NCBI GenBank assembly: GCA_950069165.1
Contig: CATMIT010000001.1
Location: 1 to 64,000 of the forward strand
Origin: an uncultured Flavobacteriales bacterium
GTDB taxonomy: Bacteria; Bacteroidota; Bacteroidia; Flavobacteriales; BACL11
Direction of reading: 5' to 3'
DNA: 64,000 nt
Numbering within the stretch: position 1 is the first letter of the stretch; every line of letters begins with the position of its first letter. A program made the position numbers and the translations under genes. The notes beneath the pieces are model-generated. The model did no database searches. It was not told the DNA's origin and was given only the letters and a program-made list of their open reading frames with translations. Shown one piece after another: positions 7,655 through 17,032 of the stretch.

Positions 7655-10137
7655 GCGAGTTTTCTTTGTATTTCTTTTTCTTCAAATCCCTCTACAATAT
7701 CTCCAACTTTAATGTCGTTGAAGTTTTCGATTGACAGCCCACACTCAAAGCCTTTGGCAACTTCTTTTGCATCCTCTTTAAATCGTTTTAAGGAGGAAAG
7801 AACTCCTGTATAAGTAACTACTCCATCTCTGATAATTCTTACTTTGGAGTTTCGGTTTATTTTCCCTTCCAACACCATACAGCCGGCAATGGTTCCTACT
7901 TTCGAGATTTTGAATATTTCTCTTATTTCAATACTACAAACTATCGCCTCTTCAATATCAGGAGAAAGCATGCCTTCCATTGCTTGAGTTAATTCTTCAA
8001 TTGCTTTGTATATTACGGAATATAGGCGAATATCTATTTGTTCAGTTTCAGCTAATTTTCGTGCTTTTACGGATGGTCGAACTTGGAACCCTATAATTAC
8101 AGCTTGTGATGCAGCTGCCAGCATTACATCCGACTCAGAAATCTGTCCAACTGATTTATGAATAATATTTACACTTATTTCCTCAGTAGTAAGTTTTTCT
8201 AAGGATTCTGAAAGTGCTTCAATCGACCCGTCCACATCTCCTTTTACAATGATGTTTATTTCCTTAAAATCTCCAAGTGCAATTCTTCTTCCAATCTCGT
8301 CAAGAGTGATGTGTTTTTGAGTTCTCGCGCCTTGCTCTCTTTTTAGTTGCATTCTTTTGGCAGCAATTTTTTTCGCTTCCTGCTCATCTTGCATTACATT
8401 AAAAGTATCCCCTGCTTGTGGCGCTCCATTTAACCCTAACAATACTGCAGGAGATGCGGGACCTGCTTCATTGATGTTGTGTCCTCTTTCATCTAATAAT
8501 GCTTTTACTTTTCCGCTAAATCCTCCGGACAATACGTAATCCCCTATTTTCAAAGTTCCATTTTGCACCAAAATAGTGGTAAGATATCCTTTCCCTTTAT
8601 CTAATGATGCTTCAATTACTGTCCCTTTTGCATTTCTATTAGGATTTGCTTTTAATTCCAACATTTCAGCTTCCAATATTACTTTTTCTAAAAGTTCAGG
8701 AATTCCTATTCCTGTTTTAGCTGACACATCTTGGCTCTGATATTTACCGCCCCAATCTTCCACTAATAAATTCATTTCGGCTAACTCTCCCTTTATTTTT
8801 TCAGCATCTGATGCATCTCTATCAATTTTGTTTATTGCAAAAAGTAAGGGAACGCCTGCCGCTTGTGCATGGCTAATCGCTTCTTTAGTTTGTGGCATAA
8901 TTCTATCATCAGCAGCAATTACTACTACTACAATGTCGGTAACTTTTGCACCCCTTGCCCGCATAGCGGTAAAAGCCTCATGTCCTGGAGTGTCTAAAAA
9001 AGAAATCTGTTTGCCATTTTCTAACGTTACTTCATAAGCGCCAATATGTTGGGTAATTCCACCAGATTCTCCAGCAATTACATTGGTATCTCTAATGTAA
9101 TCGAGAAGGGATGTTTTTCCATGATCGACATGTCCCATAATGGTAACAATTGGTGGGCGTGATTTAAGATCTTCTTCTTTATCTTCCTCATCTTCAATTG
9201 CCTCTTGTACTTCTACACCAACAAATTCTACCGTAAAGCCAAACTCTTCCACAATAATTTGAATGGTATCGGCCTCCAATCTCTGATTCATGGTTACCAT
9301 GAAACCAAGCACCATTAAAGCAGAAATAATTTCTGTAACTGGAATATCCATCATGGTTGCCAATTCTTGAGCAGTGGCAAATTCAGTAATCTTTATTACT
9401 TTGTCAGAAGCCTGTCTTTCAACACTTTCTTGCTCGGCTATTTCTCTGTGGGCAATTCTTTTCTCTCTTCTGTTTTTTACAGAGGTTTTCTTACCCCCTC
9501 CTTGTAGTTTTGCTAAGGTTTCTCTTACTCTTTTTTGAGCCTGTTCTGCATCTACTTCAATTACAACTGGTTTTTTCTTTTTTGCTTGTCTCCCTTTAAA
9601 CCTATCTTGATTTACTTTTTTGGGAAGTCGTTTTCTTTTTTTCTTTCCAGCAACCCCTCCTTCTGAAGATGTGGCAACAGGTTTTTTCTTCTTAGGAATT
9701 AGTTTATCTAAATCCACTTTTTCGCCAGTTACTTTTGGCTGTGATAATAGCTGAGCTTTTGCCTTTATTACTTCTTCTTTTTTTGGCTCTTCCGTTTTTT
9801 TGTCAGTATCTATTGTTTTTGATTTTGTACCGGATAAATCAATAGTTCCTATTGGCTTAATACTAAATTTTGGAGGTTCCACTTTTATTTTTTCAGCTTC
9901 TAATTCCTGACTTTCTTGTTCCATCTGTAACTTGTTAGCAACAATTTTTGCTGCCAATTTCGTTTGTTTGGACATTTGAAATTCGCTAAGTAAAAGCTGA
10001 TAAACATCATCAGAGATTTTAGATGTAGGGTTTAATCCAGTCACACCCTTCCCTTGTAAAAAGGATAGGATTCTATCACTTCCAACATTCAACTCCTTTG
10101 TAAGTTTATTTAGCCGTATGCTCTTTTTTTCTGACAT
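7651..10137 (-). CDS. infB: Translation initiation factor IF-2
   Basis: GTPase that brings initiator tRNA to the 30S subunit. The N-terminus is an IF2_N-like segment followed by a long Lys/Glu-rich linker up to about residue 230. A second IF2_N domain precedes the G domain, which shows GHVDHGKTSL (G1), DTPGHEAF (G3) and NKID (G4). Domains II, III and C2 follow through the C-terminal FNDIKVGDIVEGFEEKE. The length of 828 residues is on the short side for Bacteroidota, where the linker varies. It is third in the rimP-nusA-infB operon, 14 bases after nusA. Confidence 0.98.
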   Translation of the reverse strand: MSEKKSIRLNKLTKELNVGSDRILSFLQGKGVTGLNPTSKISDDVYQLLLSEFQMSKQTKLAAKIVANKLQMEQESQELEAEKIKVEPPKFSIKPIGTIDLSGTKSKTIDTDKKTEEPKKEEVIKAKAQLLSQPKVTGEKVDLDKLIPKKKKPVATSSEGGVAGKKKRKRLPKKVNQDRFKGRQAKKKKPVVIEVDAEQAQKRVRETLAKLQGGGKKTSVKNRREKRIAHREIAEQESVERQASDKVIKITEFATAQELATMMDIPVTEIISALMVLGFMVTMNQRLEADTIQIIVEEFGFTVEFVGVEVQEAIEDEEDKEEDLKSRPPIVTIMGHVDHGKTSLLDYIRDTNVIAGESGGITQHIGAYEVTLENGKQISFLDTPGHEAFTAMRARGAKVTDIVVVVIAADDRIMPQTKEAISHAQAAGVPLLFAINKIDRDASDAEKIKGELAEMNLLVEDWGGKYQSQDVSAKTGIGIPELLEKVILEAEMLELKANPNRNAKGTVIEASLDKGKGYLTTILVQNGTLKIGDYVLSGGFSGKVKALLDERGHNINEAGPASPAVLLGLNGAPQAGDTFNVMQDEQEAKKIAAKRMQLKREQGARTQKHITLDEIGRRIALGDFKEINIIVKGDVDGSIEALSESLEKLTTEEISVNIIHKSVGQISESDVMLAAASQAVIIGFQVRPSVKARKLAETEQIDIRLYSVIYKAIEELTQAMEGMLSPDIEEAIVCSIEIREIFKISKVGTIAGCMVLEGKINRNSKVRIIRDGVVTYTGVLSSLKRFKEDAKEVAKGFECGLSIENFNDIKVGDIVEGFEEKEIQRKLA

Positions 10138-10151
10138 TTTTTTGTTTTATA

Positions 10152-11402
10152 TTATTCTTCTTCTGTTTCCAATTCGTTTTTAAGAACCGACAATACATTT
10201 TCTACAGTTTCAATTTCCAGGTCTGTTCTCTTTACCAAATCTTCCGCATCTAATTCTAATACACTTCTTGCCGAATCGCAACCAATTGCTTTAAGCTCTT
10301 CAATAATCCAGCTTTCAATTTCATCTGAAAATTCTTCAATCGCTACATCATCCACCATGTCATCCATATCTCGATAAACATCAATTTCATAACCAGTAAG
10401 AAGACCTGCTAATTTGATATTAAAACCTCCCTTGCCAATCGCCAAAGAAACTTGGTCGGGTTGCATATACACATCAGCCCTATTGTTATCTTCATTAACC
10501 TTTATGGAACTCACTTTTGCAGGGCTAAGCGAGCGCGTAATGAGTAGTTGGGTATTTTCTGTAAAATTGATAACATCAATATTTTCGTTTCTAAGTTCGC
10601 GAACAATACCGTGGATTCTTGATCCTTTCATTCCAACGCAAGCACCAACAGGATCAATTCTATCATCATAAGATTCTACTGCTACCTTAGCTCTTTCACC
10701 TGGAATCCTTACTACTTTTTTGATGGTTATCAGTCCGTCAAAAACTTCAGGGACTTCCGTTTCAAAAAGCCGTTCAATAAATTCTGGTGCAATACGCGAA
10801 AGTATAATAAGGGCTTTGTTGTTTTTTAGTTCAGCCGAAAGTATTACTGCTTTTACCGTTTCTCCTTTTCTAAAAAAATCTCTTGGAATCTGATTTGCTT
10901 TTGGCAAAATTAAATCATTCCCTTCATCATCTTGCAAAAGGATTTCATTTCTCCAAACCTGATAAACCTCACCACTTACAATTTCTCCAACTCTTTCACT
11001 ATATTTTTTCAGGATTTCATCTCTGTTTAAATCCTGTACTCTTGCTTGTAAGTTTTGTCGGATAGAGAGGATATGCCTTCTCCCAAATTCTGTGCCAAAA
11101 TCAATTTGTTCAGATACCTCTTCCCCTACTTCATAATCATCTTCAATCTTTAATGCATCCGAAAGTGAAATTTGAGTGATTGGGTTTTCTACCTTCCCGT
11201 CTTTTACAACTTCTCGATTTCTCCAAATTTCCAAATCCCCTTTATCAACATTTATAATAACATCAAAATTATCAGCTTCATCATATTTTTTGGCTAAAAC
11301 CGATTTAAAAACATCCTCCAAGATGTTCATCATTGTTTCTCGGTTAATATTTTTTACTTCCTTAAACTCGGAAAACGATTCAATTAAATTTTCTATATCC
11401 AT
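10152..11402 (-). CDS. nusA: Transcription termination/antitermination factor NusA
   Basis: RNA polymerase-associated factor for pausing, termination and antitermination. Domain order is an N-terminal RNAP-binding domain, an S1 domain at about 135-200 (ERVGEIVSGEVYQVWRNEIL), then KH1 and KH2 (GACVGMKGSRIHGIVRELR and QVSLAIGKGGFNIKLAGLL). A short acidic helix-hairpin-helix-like tail ends the protein. The length of 416 residues is usual for bacteria without the two enterobacterial acidic repeats. It lies between rimP and infB in the conserved order, with gaps of 10 and 14 bases. In Escherichia coli NusA controls its own operon through leader terminators, which is relevant to the hairpin at 11877-11897. 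Confidence 0.97.
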   Translation of the reverse strand: MDIENLIESFSEFKEVKNINRETMMNILEDVFKSVLAKKYDEADNFDVIINVDKGDLEIWRNREVVKDGKVENPITQISLSDALKIEDDYEVGEEVSEQIDFGTEFGRRHILSIRQNLQARVQDLNRDEILKKYSERVGEIVSGEVYQVWRNEILLQDDEGNDLILPKANQIPRDFFRKGETVKAVILSAELKNNKALIILSRIAPEFIERLFETEVPEVFDGLITIKKVVRIPGERAKVAVESYDDRIDPVGACVGMKGSRIHGIVRELRNENIDVINFTENTQLLITRSLSPAKVSSIKVNEDNNRADVYMQPDQVSLAIGKGGFNIKLAGLLTGYEIDVYRDMDDMVDDVAIEEFSDEIESWIIEELKAIGCDSARSVLELDAEDLVKRTDLEIETVENVLSVLKNELETEEE

Positions 11403-11412
11403 TTTTTACGAT

Positions 11413-11862
11413 TTAAAATTTTATAACTAATTTTGTTTCTTTTATTTCTTCTAATAAAATGACTTTCTCCTCTTTTTTTATTTGTTTTTTACCTTTTTCT
11501 TTTTTGATTGTTTCCAAAACTATATTCCCATCAAAAGCGATTAGCTTCCCTTTTATCTTTTTCCCCTGCCTTAGTTTTACAACAATTTCTTTGCCAATAT
11601 TTTTCTGATATTGCTGCTCTACCAAAAAAGCTTTACTCAATCCTGGGGAAGAAACTGACAGTTGAAAATCTTCTATTTCTCTATCTAACTCATTTTCTAT
11701 ATGCCGACTAATTTGCAAACATTCTGTTATTAAAATCCCTTCTGCTTTATCCACAAAAACTTGAATTTCATTTTGCATACTCACTTTTGCAGAAACTAAA
11801 AACCCTCCTAATTCCAAAACCTTTTCTCTGGCAAGCTGCTGTACTCTTTCTTCTGCTATCAT
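11413..11862 (-). CDS. rimP: Ribosome maturation factor RimP
   Basis: Factor needed for 30S subunit maturation, first gene of the rimP-nusA-infB operon. The 149-residue protein has the RimP N-terminal alpha/beta domain with DREIEDFQLSVSSPGLSKAF, which holds the conserved VSSPGL motif, and a C-terminal SH3-like domain (IKGKLIAFDGNIVLETI). The ATG at 11862 follows a leader of about 50 bases with a strong hairpin. Identification rests on both the motif and the operon context. Confidence 0.95.
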   Translation of the reverse strand: MIAEERVQQLAREKVLELGGFLVSAKVSMQNEIQVFVDKAEGILITECLQISRHIENELDREIEDFQLSVSSPGLSKAFLVEQQYQKNIGKEIVVKLRQGKKIKGKLIAFDGNIVLETIKKEKGKKQIKKEEKVILLEEIKETKLVIKF

Positions 11863-11876
11863 TATCTTGTATAAAA

Positions 11877-11897
11877 GATGGGGCCGTAAGCCCCATC
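11877..11897 (-). promoter_or_regulatory. Attenuator-like hairpin in the rimP-nusA-infB leader
   Basis: On the minus strand GATGGGGC and GCCCCATC form a perfect 8-bp stem around the loop TTACG, followed at once by TTTTAT. The structure lies between the exact -7 element at 11923-11930 and the rimP ATG at 11862. It looks like a weak intrinsic terminator or attenuator. Regulation of the operon by it is inference. Confidence 0.55.
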
Positions 11898-11922
11898 CTC
11901 AATTCTTCTATTTTTCTGTCGG

Positions 11923-11930
11923 CAAATATA
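11923..11930 (-). promoter_or_regulatory. -7 promoter element of the rimP operon
   Basis: Read on the minus strand the bases are TATATTTG, an exact match to TAnnTTTG. It lies 61 bases upstream of the rimP ATG and upstream of the leader hairpin. Confidence 0.55.
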
Positions 11931-11957
11931 GAACCTTTTTATATATCTCGCAAACTA

Positions 11958-12124
11958 TTATTGTAGTACTACTCTTTTGCTTACAAAGGAGTCATTTGTT
12001 CTTATTTGCACCATATAAACTCCTCTTGGATAAGAAGATAAATCAAGATGTTTGCTAAAATTAGAATCTAACACTTTACTTCTAAATTATTTCCTATTGT
12101 TTGATTCTTGTACAAGCTAATTTC
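11958..12124 (-). pseudogene. Decayed T9SS C-terminal sorting domain (gene remnant)
   Basis: The minus strand encodes the end of a T9SS type A sorting domain: KHLDLSSYPRGVYMVQIRTN, then DSFVSKRVVLQ and a TAA at 11958-11960. The 'YPxGxYxVxI' pattern and the basic C-terminus are diagnostic. Upstream the frame is closed by a TAA, but the neighbouring frame continues the homology (ISLYKNQTIGNNLEVK, up to 12124). One frameshift near 12075-12080 therefore separates the two halves. No start or upstream domain remains before the tRNA at 12260. This is a relic of a larger secreted-protein gene, most of which has been deleted. The 12125-12259 stretch shows nothing recognisable. Confidence 0.7.
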
Positions 12125-12259
12125 TTAATTATTTATGCTTCTATCTATTATTTATCTAGCTCTCATTCTAATTTACAAGTCATTAAATAATTAATATTTA
12201 TCTCTATGCGTTAGAGTTTACAAATGAAATACTAAAAATTCTCCTCTGTATTTTATTTG

Positions 12260-12332
12260 TTGCCCGACTAGGGCTCGAACCTAGACTCTTCTGCACCAAA
12301 AACAGACGTGTTGCCAGTTACACCATCGGGCA
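12260..12332 (-). tRNA. trnQ: tRNA-Gln (anticodon TTG)
   Basis: A full cloverleaf folds on the minus strand. The acceptor stem is TGCCCGA with TCGGGCA, the D-arm GTGT with ACAC, and the anticodon stem TCTGT with GCAGA. The loop TTTTGGT has TTG at positions 34-36, and the T-arm holds GGTTCGAGCCC. The discriminator base is A and no CCA is encoded. Confidence 0.93.
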
Positions 12333-12348
12333 CTAAAATTAGTGGGCG

Positions 12349-12379
12349 CAAAACTAACAATAAACTAAAAGCGCACAAA
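12349..12379 (-). promoter_or_regulatory. Promoter of tRNA-Gln
   Basis: On the minus strand TTTG (12376-12379), a 19-base spacer and TAGTTTTG (12349-12356) match the complete Bacteroidota consensus, TTTG then TAnnTTTG. The -7 element ends 16 bases before the tRNA. Confidence 0.6.
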
Positions 12380-12459
12380 ATATTTTATCAAAATTTCGTT
12401 TTAATTTGTAATCATTAATTATTTATTAAATTCGCAAATTAAAAATCAGCATAAAAATT

Positions 12460-15400
12460 ATGAATAACTACAATAAACTGAACAACATAGTAGGCTGGGG
12501 AGTATTTTTAATTGCTTCTTTTGTATATCTATCAACTATTGAACCAACCGTAAGTTTTTGGGATTGCGGAGAATATATAGCAACCGCTTACAAATTGGAA
12601 GTTGGGCATCCCCCAGGTGCACCTTTGTTTCAATTGTTTGGGCGAATATTCACTTTATTTGCCGAACCTGGAACATCACAAGTTGCTGTTGCAATAAATA
12701 TAATGTCTGCTCTTTGTAGCTCCTTTACCATTTTATTTCTGTTTTGGACCATTACTGCATTTGGAAAAAAATTCTTTACCAAAGATGAAGGGGCTGAAAC
12801 AGGAAAAATGTATGCGATTTTAGGAAGTGGTTTGGTTGGCGCTTTGGCTTACACTTTTTCTGATTCTTTCTGGTTTTCAGCAGTGGAAGGAGAAGTTTAT
12901 GCCATGTCCTCCTTTTTTACGGCAATCACTTTTTGGTGCATTATGAAGTGGGAAAGTGAAGCCGACAAGCCCCATGCAAGCAGATGGTTGGTTTTAATTG
13001 CTTATTTAATGGGCTTATCAGTTGGGGTGCATTTACTTTCCTTGCTTACTATCCCCGCAATGGGCATGATTTATTACTACAAAAATTATGAATATTCTAA
13101 AATTGGAGCGATTAAAGCTTTTATTATTTCCATGGTGATTTTGGGTTTAGTACAAGGAGTTATTATTCCTGGTGCTATTAGTTTAATCTCTTCCTTTGAA
13201 CTGTTTTTTGTAAATACTATTGGCTTGCCTTTTAATTCTGGAACAATCCTCTATTTTGTGTTTTTAATTGCTGCAATAATTTTTGGTTTAAAGTATACTA
13301 AAAAGAATAACAAAGCCATTTGGAATACAGCCATTCTTGGTTTTACCGTACTTTTGATTGGTTATTCTTCATTCGCTATTTTGGTGGTTCGCTCCAATGC
13401 AAATCCTCCAATTGATGAAAACAATCCAGAGGATGCCGTTGGACTTTTATCTTATTTAAAAAGGGAACAATATGGAAGTTGGCCTATTGTTTACGGGCAT
13501 TATTTTAATGCAAAATTAGACAATAAAAAACCTTATTTGGATGGGAATCCTGTATATGAAAAAGATGAAAAAAAGGGTGAATATGTAATTATTGATAAAA
13601 GGAAGAATACCATTCCCAATTATGCTAAAAGGCACAAAACACTTTTCCCTAGAATGTGGAGCAACACCCAAGCAAAGCATGCAAACGGATACAGATCTTG
13701 GGCAGGGCTGAGCAAGAATAAAGATAAAACCCCAACTTTTTCACAAAACTTATCCTTCTTTTTTAAGTACCAAATTGGATGGTCTTATCTCAGATATTTT
13801 ATGTGGAATTTTGCCGGAAGACAAAACGATTTTATGAATATGAACGGGAATGCCCTTCACGGAAATTGGGAAAGTGGGGTTTCTTTTATTGACAATGCCC
13901 GGATAGGGCTACCCTCCAAAGTAAAGCTTCCAGATTACTTGCAGAATAATAAAGGAAAGAATCATTATTTTTTCTTGCCTCTTATTTTAGGCCTCATTGG
14001 GATGTTGTTTCATTTCAAAAAGAATGAACAAGATGCTGTAGCCGTTTTGCTGTTTTTCCTTTTTACAGGAGTATTAATTATTATTTATTTAAATGTTGTC
14101 CCTTTTCAGCCAAGAGAAAGAGATTACGCTTATGTTGGCTCCTTTTATGCTTTCTCTATTTGGATAGGTTTAAGTGTTTTAGGAATTTACGATTTTTTGA
14201 GGAAGAAAATGAATTCCACTACAAGTGCAGGACTAGCAACTTCCATTGCATTGTTATTAGCGCCAACTATTATGGCAACTGAAAACTGGGATGACCATGA
14301 CCGTTCAGGAAGATATACTGCAAAAGAAGTAGCGGCTAATTATTTGAACTCCTGCGATAAAAACGCAATCCTCTTTACGAATGGTGATAACGACACCTTC
14401 CCGCTTTGGTATATGCAAGAGGTGGAAGGATTAAGAACAGATATTAAAGTAGTAAACCTAAGTTTGTTTAATACCTCTTGGTATATCGACCAAATGAAGC
14501 GAGCAACTTATGATGCTGCTCCTATTCCCTCCTCTTTTGAAAATAAACAATATAGAACCGGAACAAGAGATTACATTCCAATTAGCGATAGAGGACTTGG
14601 TTATGTGGATGTAAAAGAAGTGATTGATTTTATAAGAAGTGATAAAAACCAAACAAAGATTGTTACTAATGCTGGAAAACGAAATTACTGTCCAGCAAAA
14701 AAACTCAAATTGAAAGTGGATATTGAAAAGGTAAAAGCAAACGGCACAGTGCCCGTAGAAAAATTTGACGATATCCTTCCTGAAATAAAATGGAAAATAA
14801 AAGGGAATGGTTTTTATAAAAATCAATTGATGGTGCTGGATATGCTGGCATACAACAATTGGGAACGACCCATTTATTTTGCCATTACCGTTGGCTCGGA
14901 TAATTTTATGGGCTTAGAAAAATACTTTCAGTTGGAAGGACTTTCTTATCGATTAGTTCCTTATGAAGCCGTATCGCCAGATGGACAAACCGGAGAAGTG
15001 AATGTGGATAGAATGTATGATAATTTAATGAATAAATTTAGTTGGGGTGGACTGAATAATCCGGATGTATATTTGGATGAAACCAACACAAGGATGATTA
15101 TGAATTTTAGAAATAATTATGCTCGTTTGGCAGAATCTCTTTTTGTATTGGATAGAAAAGAAGATGCCATTGCAGTACTTGATAAATGTGTGAGGGAAAT
15201 GCCAAATACCACTGCACCATTTAATGTCTATGCTTTTCCACTTGTAAATACTTATTATCGCTTGGGAGAAAAAGACAAAGGAAATAAAATTTTAGCACAA
15301 ATGATTGAAACTTTTTTAGATGAATTTAATTACATCAATGCGATAAAGGACAAAGGAGGATTGAATAGAAATCTACAAATTGCTGGAAGTGTACTTTCTA

Positions 15401-15576
15401 ATATTTCTCGTCTGATTCAAAGTTTCCAATTGGCTAATGTAAGCTATGAATATAGTGAAATAGGTGGCAAATATATTAGAGAAAAAGGTGGTACAGAAGA
15501 AGATATAAGCAGGGAAGATTATTTAATAAATACTTTTATGGATGAGTTTGTTGCCGCTCAATCGCAAAATAATTAG
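12460..15576 (+). CDS. DUF2723 (GT117-type) polytopic membrane protein with TPR-like tail
   Basis: Large membrane protein of the DUF2723 family, classed with the GT-C protein O-glycosyltransferases. The N-terminal half carries about 10-12 hydrophobic helices and the family signature DCGEYIATAYKLEVGHPPGA near residues 34-53, whose acidic residues suit a GT-C active site. A soluble periplasmic-type region follows (TNGDNDTFPLWYMQEVEGLR). The last ~170 residues look like TPR helices (LFVLDRKEDAIAVLDKC). The length of 1038 residues is normal for Bacteroidota members. A near-consensus -7 element (TAAATTCG) lies at 12427-12434. Substrate is unknown; glycosylation of exported proteins is inferred from the family. 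The deacetylase begins three bases later. Confidence 0.85.
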   Translation: MNNYNKLNNIVGWGVFLIASFVYLSTIEPTVSFWDCGEYIATAYKLEVGHPPGAPLFQLFGRIFTLFAEPGTSQVAVAINIMSALCSSFTILFLFWTITAFGKKFFTKDEGAETGKMYAILGSGLVGALAYTFSDSFWFSAVEGEVYAMSSFFTAITFWCIMKWESEADKPHASRWLVLIAYLMGLSVGVHLLSLLTIPAMGMIYYYKNYEYSKIGAIKAFIISMVILGLVQGVIIPGAISLISSFELFFVNTIGLPFNSGTILYFVFLIAAIIFGLKYTKKNNKAIWNTAILGFTVLLIGYSSFAILVVRSNANPPIDENNPEDAVGLLSYLKREQYGSWPIVYGHYFNAKLDNKKPYLDGNPVYEKDEKKGEYVIIDKRKNTIPNYAKRHKTLFPRMWSNTQAKHANGYRSWAGLSKNKDKTPTFSQNLSFFFKYQIGWSYLRYFMWNFAGRQNDFMNMNGNALHGNWESGVSFIDNARIGLPSKVKLPDYLQNNKGKNHYFFLPLILGLIGMLFHFKKNEQDAVAVLLFFLFTGVLIIIYLNVVPFQPRERDYAYVGSFYAFSIWIGLSVLGIYDFLRKKMNSTTSAGLATSIALLLAPTIMATENWDDHDRSGRYTAKEVAANYLNSCDKNAILFTNGDNDTFPLWYMQEVEGLRTDIKVVNLSLFNTSWYIDQMKRATYDAAPIPSSFENKQYRTGTRDYIPISDRGLGYVDVKEVIDFIRSDKNQTKIVTNAGKRNYCPAKKLKLKVDIEKVKANGTVPVEKFDDILPEIKWKIKGNGFYKNQLMVLDMLAYNNWERPIYFAITVGSDNFMGLEKYFQLEGLSYRLVPYEAVSPDGQTGEVNVDRMYDNLMNKFSWGGLNNPDVYLDETNTRMIMNFRNNYARLAESLFVLDRKEDAIAVLDKCVREMPNTTAPFNVYAFPLVNTYYRLGEKDKGNKILAQMIETFLDEFNYINAIKDKGGLNRNLQIAGSVLSNISRLIQSFQLANVSYEYSEIGGKYIREKGGTEEDISREDYLINTFMDEFVAAQSQNN

Positions 15577-15578
15577 CC

Positions 15579-16196
15579 ATGTTTTTTGGGGCTAAAACGC
15601 CTAAACTTTTTCAAGCTCTTTTCCCAACATTGGTTTGGAAAAATGCAACTAATGAAAAAAAAGTCTGGCTCACTTTTGATGATGGGCCAACTGCTGAAAT
15701 CACTCCTTTTGTTTTAGATACCCTTCTGTTTTATAATGTTAAAGCTACTTTCTTTTGTTTGGGAAAGCAAATGGTAAAACATCCTGAAATTTTACAAAGA
15801 ATAACAGCAGAAGGTCATAGTATTGGCAATCATTCCTACTCACATCCAAACGGCTTTACTACTTGTACAAAAAAGTATTTGAAAGATATAGAAAAATGGA
15901 AACAAATTATTCCGGAAACAAAACTTTTCCGCCCTCCATTTGGGAAGATTTTTCCTTGGCAAATTGCCAAACTAAAAAAAGAATATAAAATAATTATGTG
16001 GGATGTATTAGCTTGGGATTTTAAAAAAAATACTAGCAAGGAAAAGTGCTATTCCAATGTAGTTTCTAATGTAGAAAATGGCTCTATTATTGTTTTGCAT
16101 GACAATGAGAATGCATACAAAAACTTGCAATATGCACTACCTAAAATTATTGAAACATTAAAAGAAAGAGGATTTACTTTTAGCGCTACTTGGTAG
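15579..16196 (+). CDS. Polysaccharide deacetylase (NodB homology) family protein
   Basis: Carbohydrate esterase family 4 enzyme, expected to remove N-acetyl groups from peptidoglycan or another polysaccharide. Visible motifs are TFDDGPT (catalytic base and metal Asp), HSYSH (metal-binding His pair), RPPFG (motif 3) and IIVLHDN (motif 5). The 205-residue protein is little more than the catalytic domain and has no evident signal peptide, so it may act in the cytoplasm or at the membrane face. It is probably transcribed with the upstream DUF2723 gene, two bases away. Its 3' end overlaps the convergent methyltransferase gene by 11 bases. Confidence 0.9.
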   Translation: MFFGAKTPKLFQALFPTLVWKNATNEKKVWLTFDDGPTAEITPFVLDTLLFYNVKATFFCLGKQMVKHPEILQRITAEGHSIGNHSYSHPNGFTTCTKKYLKDIEKWKQIIPETKLFRPPFGKIFPWQIAKLKKEYKIIMWDVLAWDFKKNTSKEKCYSNVVSNVENGSIIVLHDNENAYKNLQYALPKIIETLKERGFTFSATW

Positions 16197-16962
16197 CAAT
16201 ACAAAAATAATCAAAGCATTTATTGGTCATTGGCTTTATGCAGAAATCATCTATTGTTACTACATTCACCAAAGTATCATTATTATGTTGTAGTTTTTGT
16301 CTGTTAATCCTATTTAGAATATCATAAGGGATTTGCAATAAAAAATTTGGCAATAAATACTGAAGATTAAAAATATCCCAACGCATAATTTTTTCTACTG
16401 CCTTTTTATTTATTTCGTAATATTCCATGGCTTTCTCCAAGCCAAAAACCCCCTTGATATCAATGTCCTGAAAAGAAGTTTGCAGAATCTCTTGGATCTG
16501 ATTTGGTGTATATTCCCTAAAGTGCCATGGATTTCGTGTTAAGGACATTAATTGATTCGGTGTGGTAAGTATCAACTTCCCTCCTGGCTTTAATACCCTA
16601 TATATTTCAGAAATAAAAAGTTCATCATTATTGATATGCTCAATTACTTGAAAAGTAACCACAAAATCAATACTGTTATTATCAATTCCTTTAAGTGGAG
16701 GTACCTCCATTTGTTTGAAAATAATATTGTTTTTCTCTTTTAGCTCCTCACTAATTGGAGTGTTGTATTTGTCTATTGCAAAATATTGCTCTGCCTTTGG
16801 GGCTAATTCTGTTATGCCATAGCCTTCCCCACAACCAATTTCCAATACCGTTCCGCTAATCATTTTTGCCGTTTCCATATAGGCAATCATATGCCTTTGA
16901 AAAATAACATTTTCACTAGGGTCAAGGTGCGAACTTCTCTCTGCAGTTTGTAAAATACCCAT
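16186..16962 (-). CDS. Class I SAM-dependent methyltransferase
   Basis: The protein has a Rossmann-type SAM-binding domain with motif I VLEIGCGEGYG, a motif II acidic residue in FAIDKYN, and IDFVVTFQVIEHI and LKPGGKLILTTPN as motifs IV and V. It belongs to the broad UbiE/Methyltransf_11 group. Substrate cannot be told from the sequence; the C-terminal part (about 170-258) is specific to this protein and mildly hydrophobic. An exact -7 element stands 24 bases upstream of the ATG. The gene converges with, and overlaps, the deacetylase. A link to glycan or quinone modification would be guesswork. Confidence 0.85.
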   Translation of the reverse strand: MGILQTAERSSHLDPSENVIFQRHMIAYMETAKMISGTVLEIGCGEGYGITELAPKAEQYFAIDKYNTPISEELKEKNNIIFKQMEVPPLKGIDNNSIDFVVTFQVIEHINNDELFISEIYRVLKPGGKLILTTPNQLMSLTRNPWHFREYTPNQIQEILQTSFQDIDIKGVFGLEKAMEYYEINKKAVEKIMRWDIFNLQYLLPNFLLQIPYDILNRINRQKLQHNNDTLVNVVTIDDFCIKPMTNKCFDYFCIATK

Positions 16963-16985
16963 TGTATTGCTAATTTTTTAGTATG

Positions 16986-16993
16986 CAAATTTA
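16986..16993 (-). promoter_or_regulatory. -7 promoter element of the methyltransferase gene
   Basis: The minus strand reads TAAATTTG, an exact TAnnTTTG match, 24 bases before the ATG at 16962. Confidence 0.5.
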
Positions 16994-17032
16994 AGAAAAT
17001 CCTTCTCATTTAGTGATGAAAATCCGCTAATT

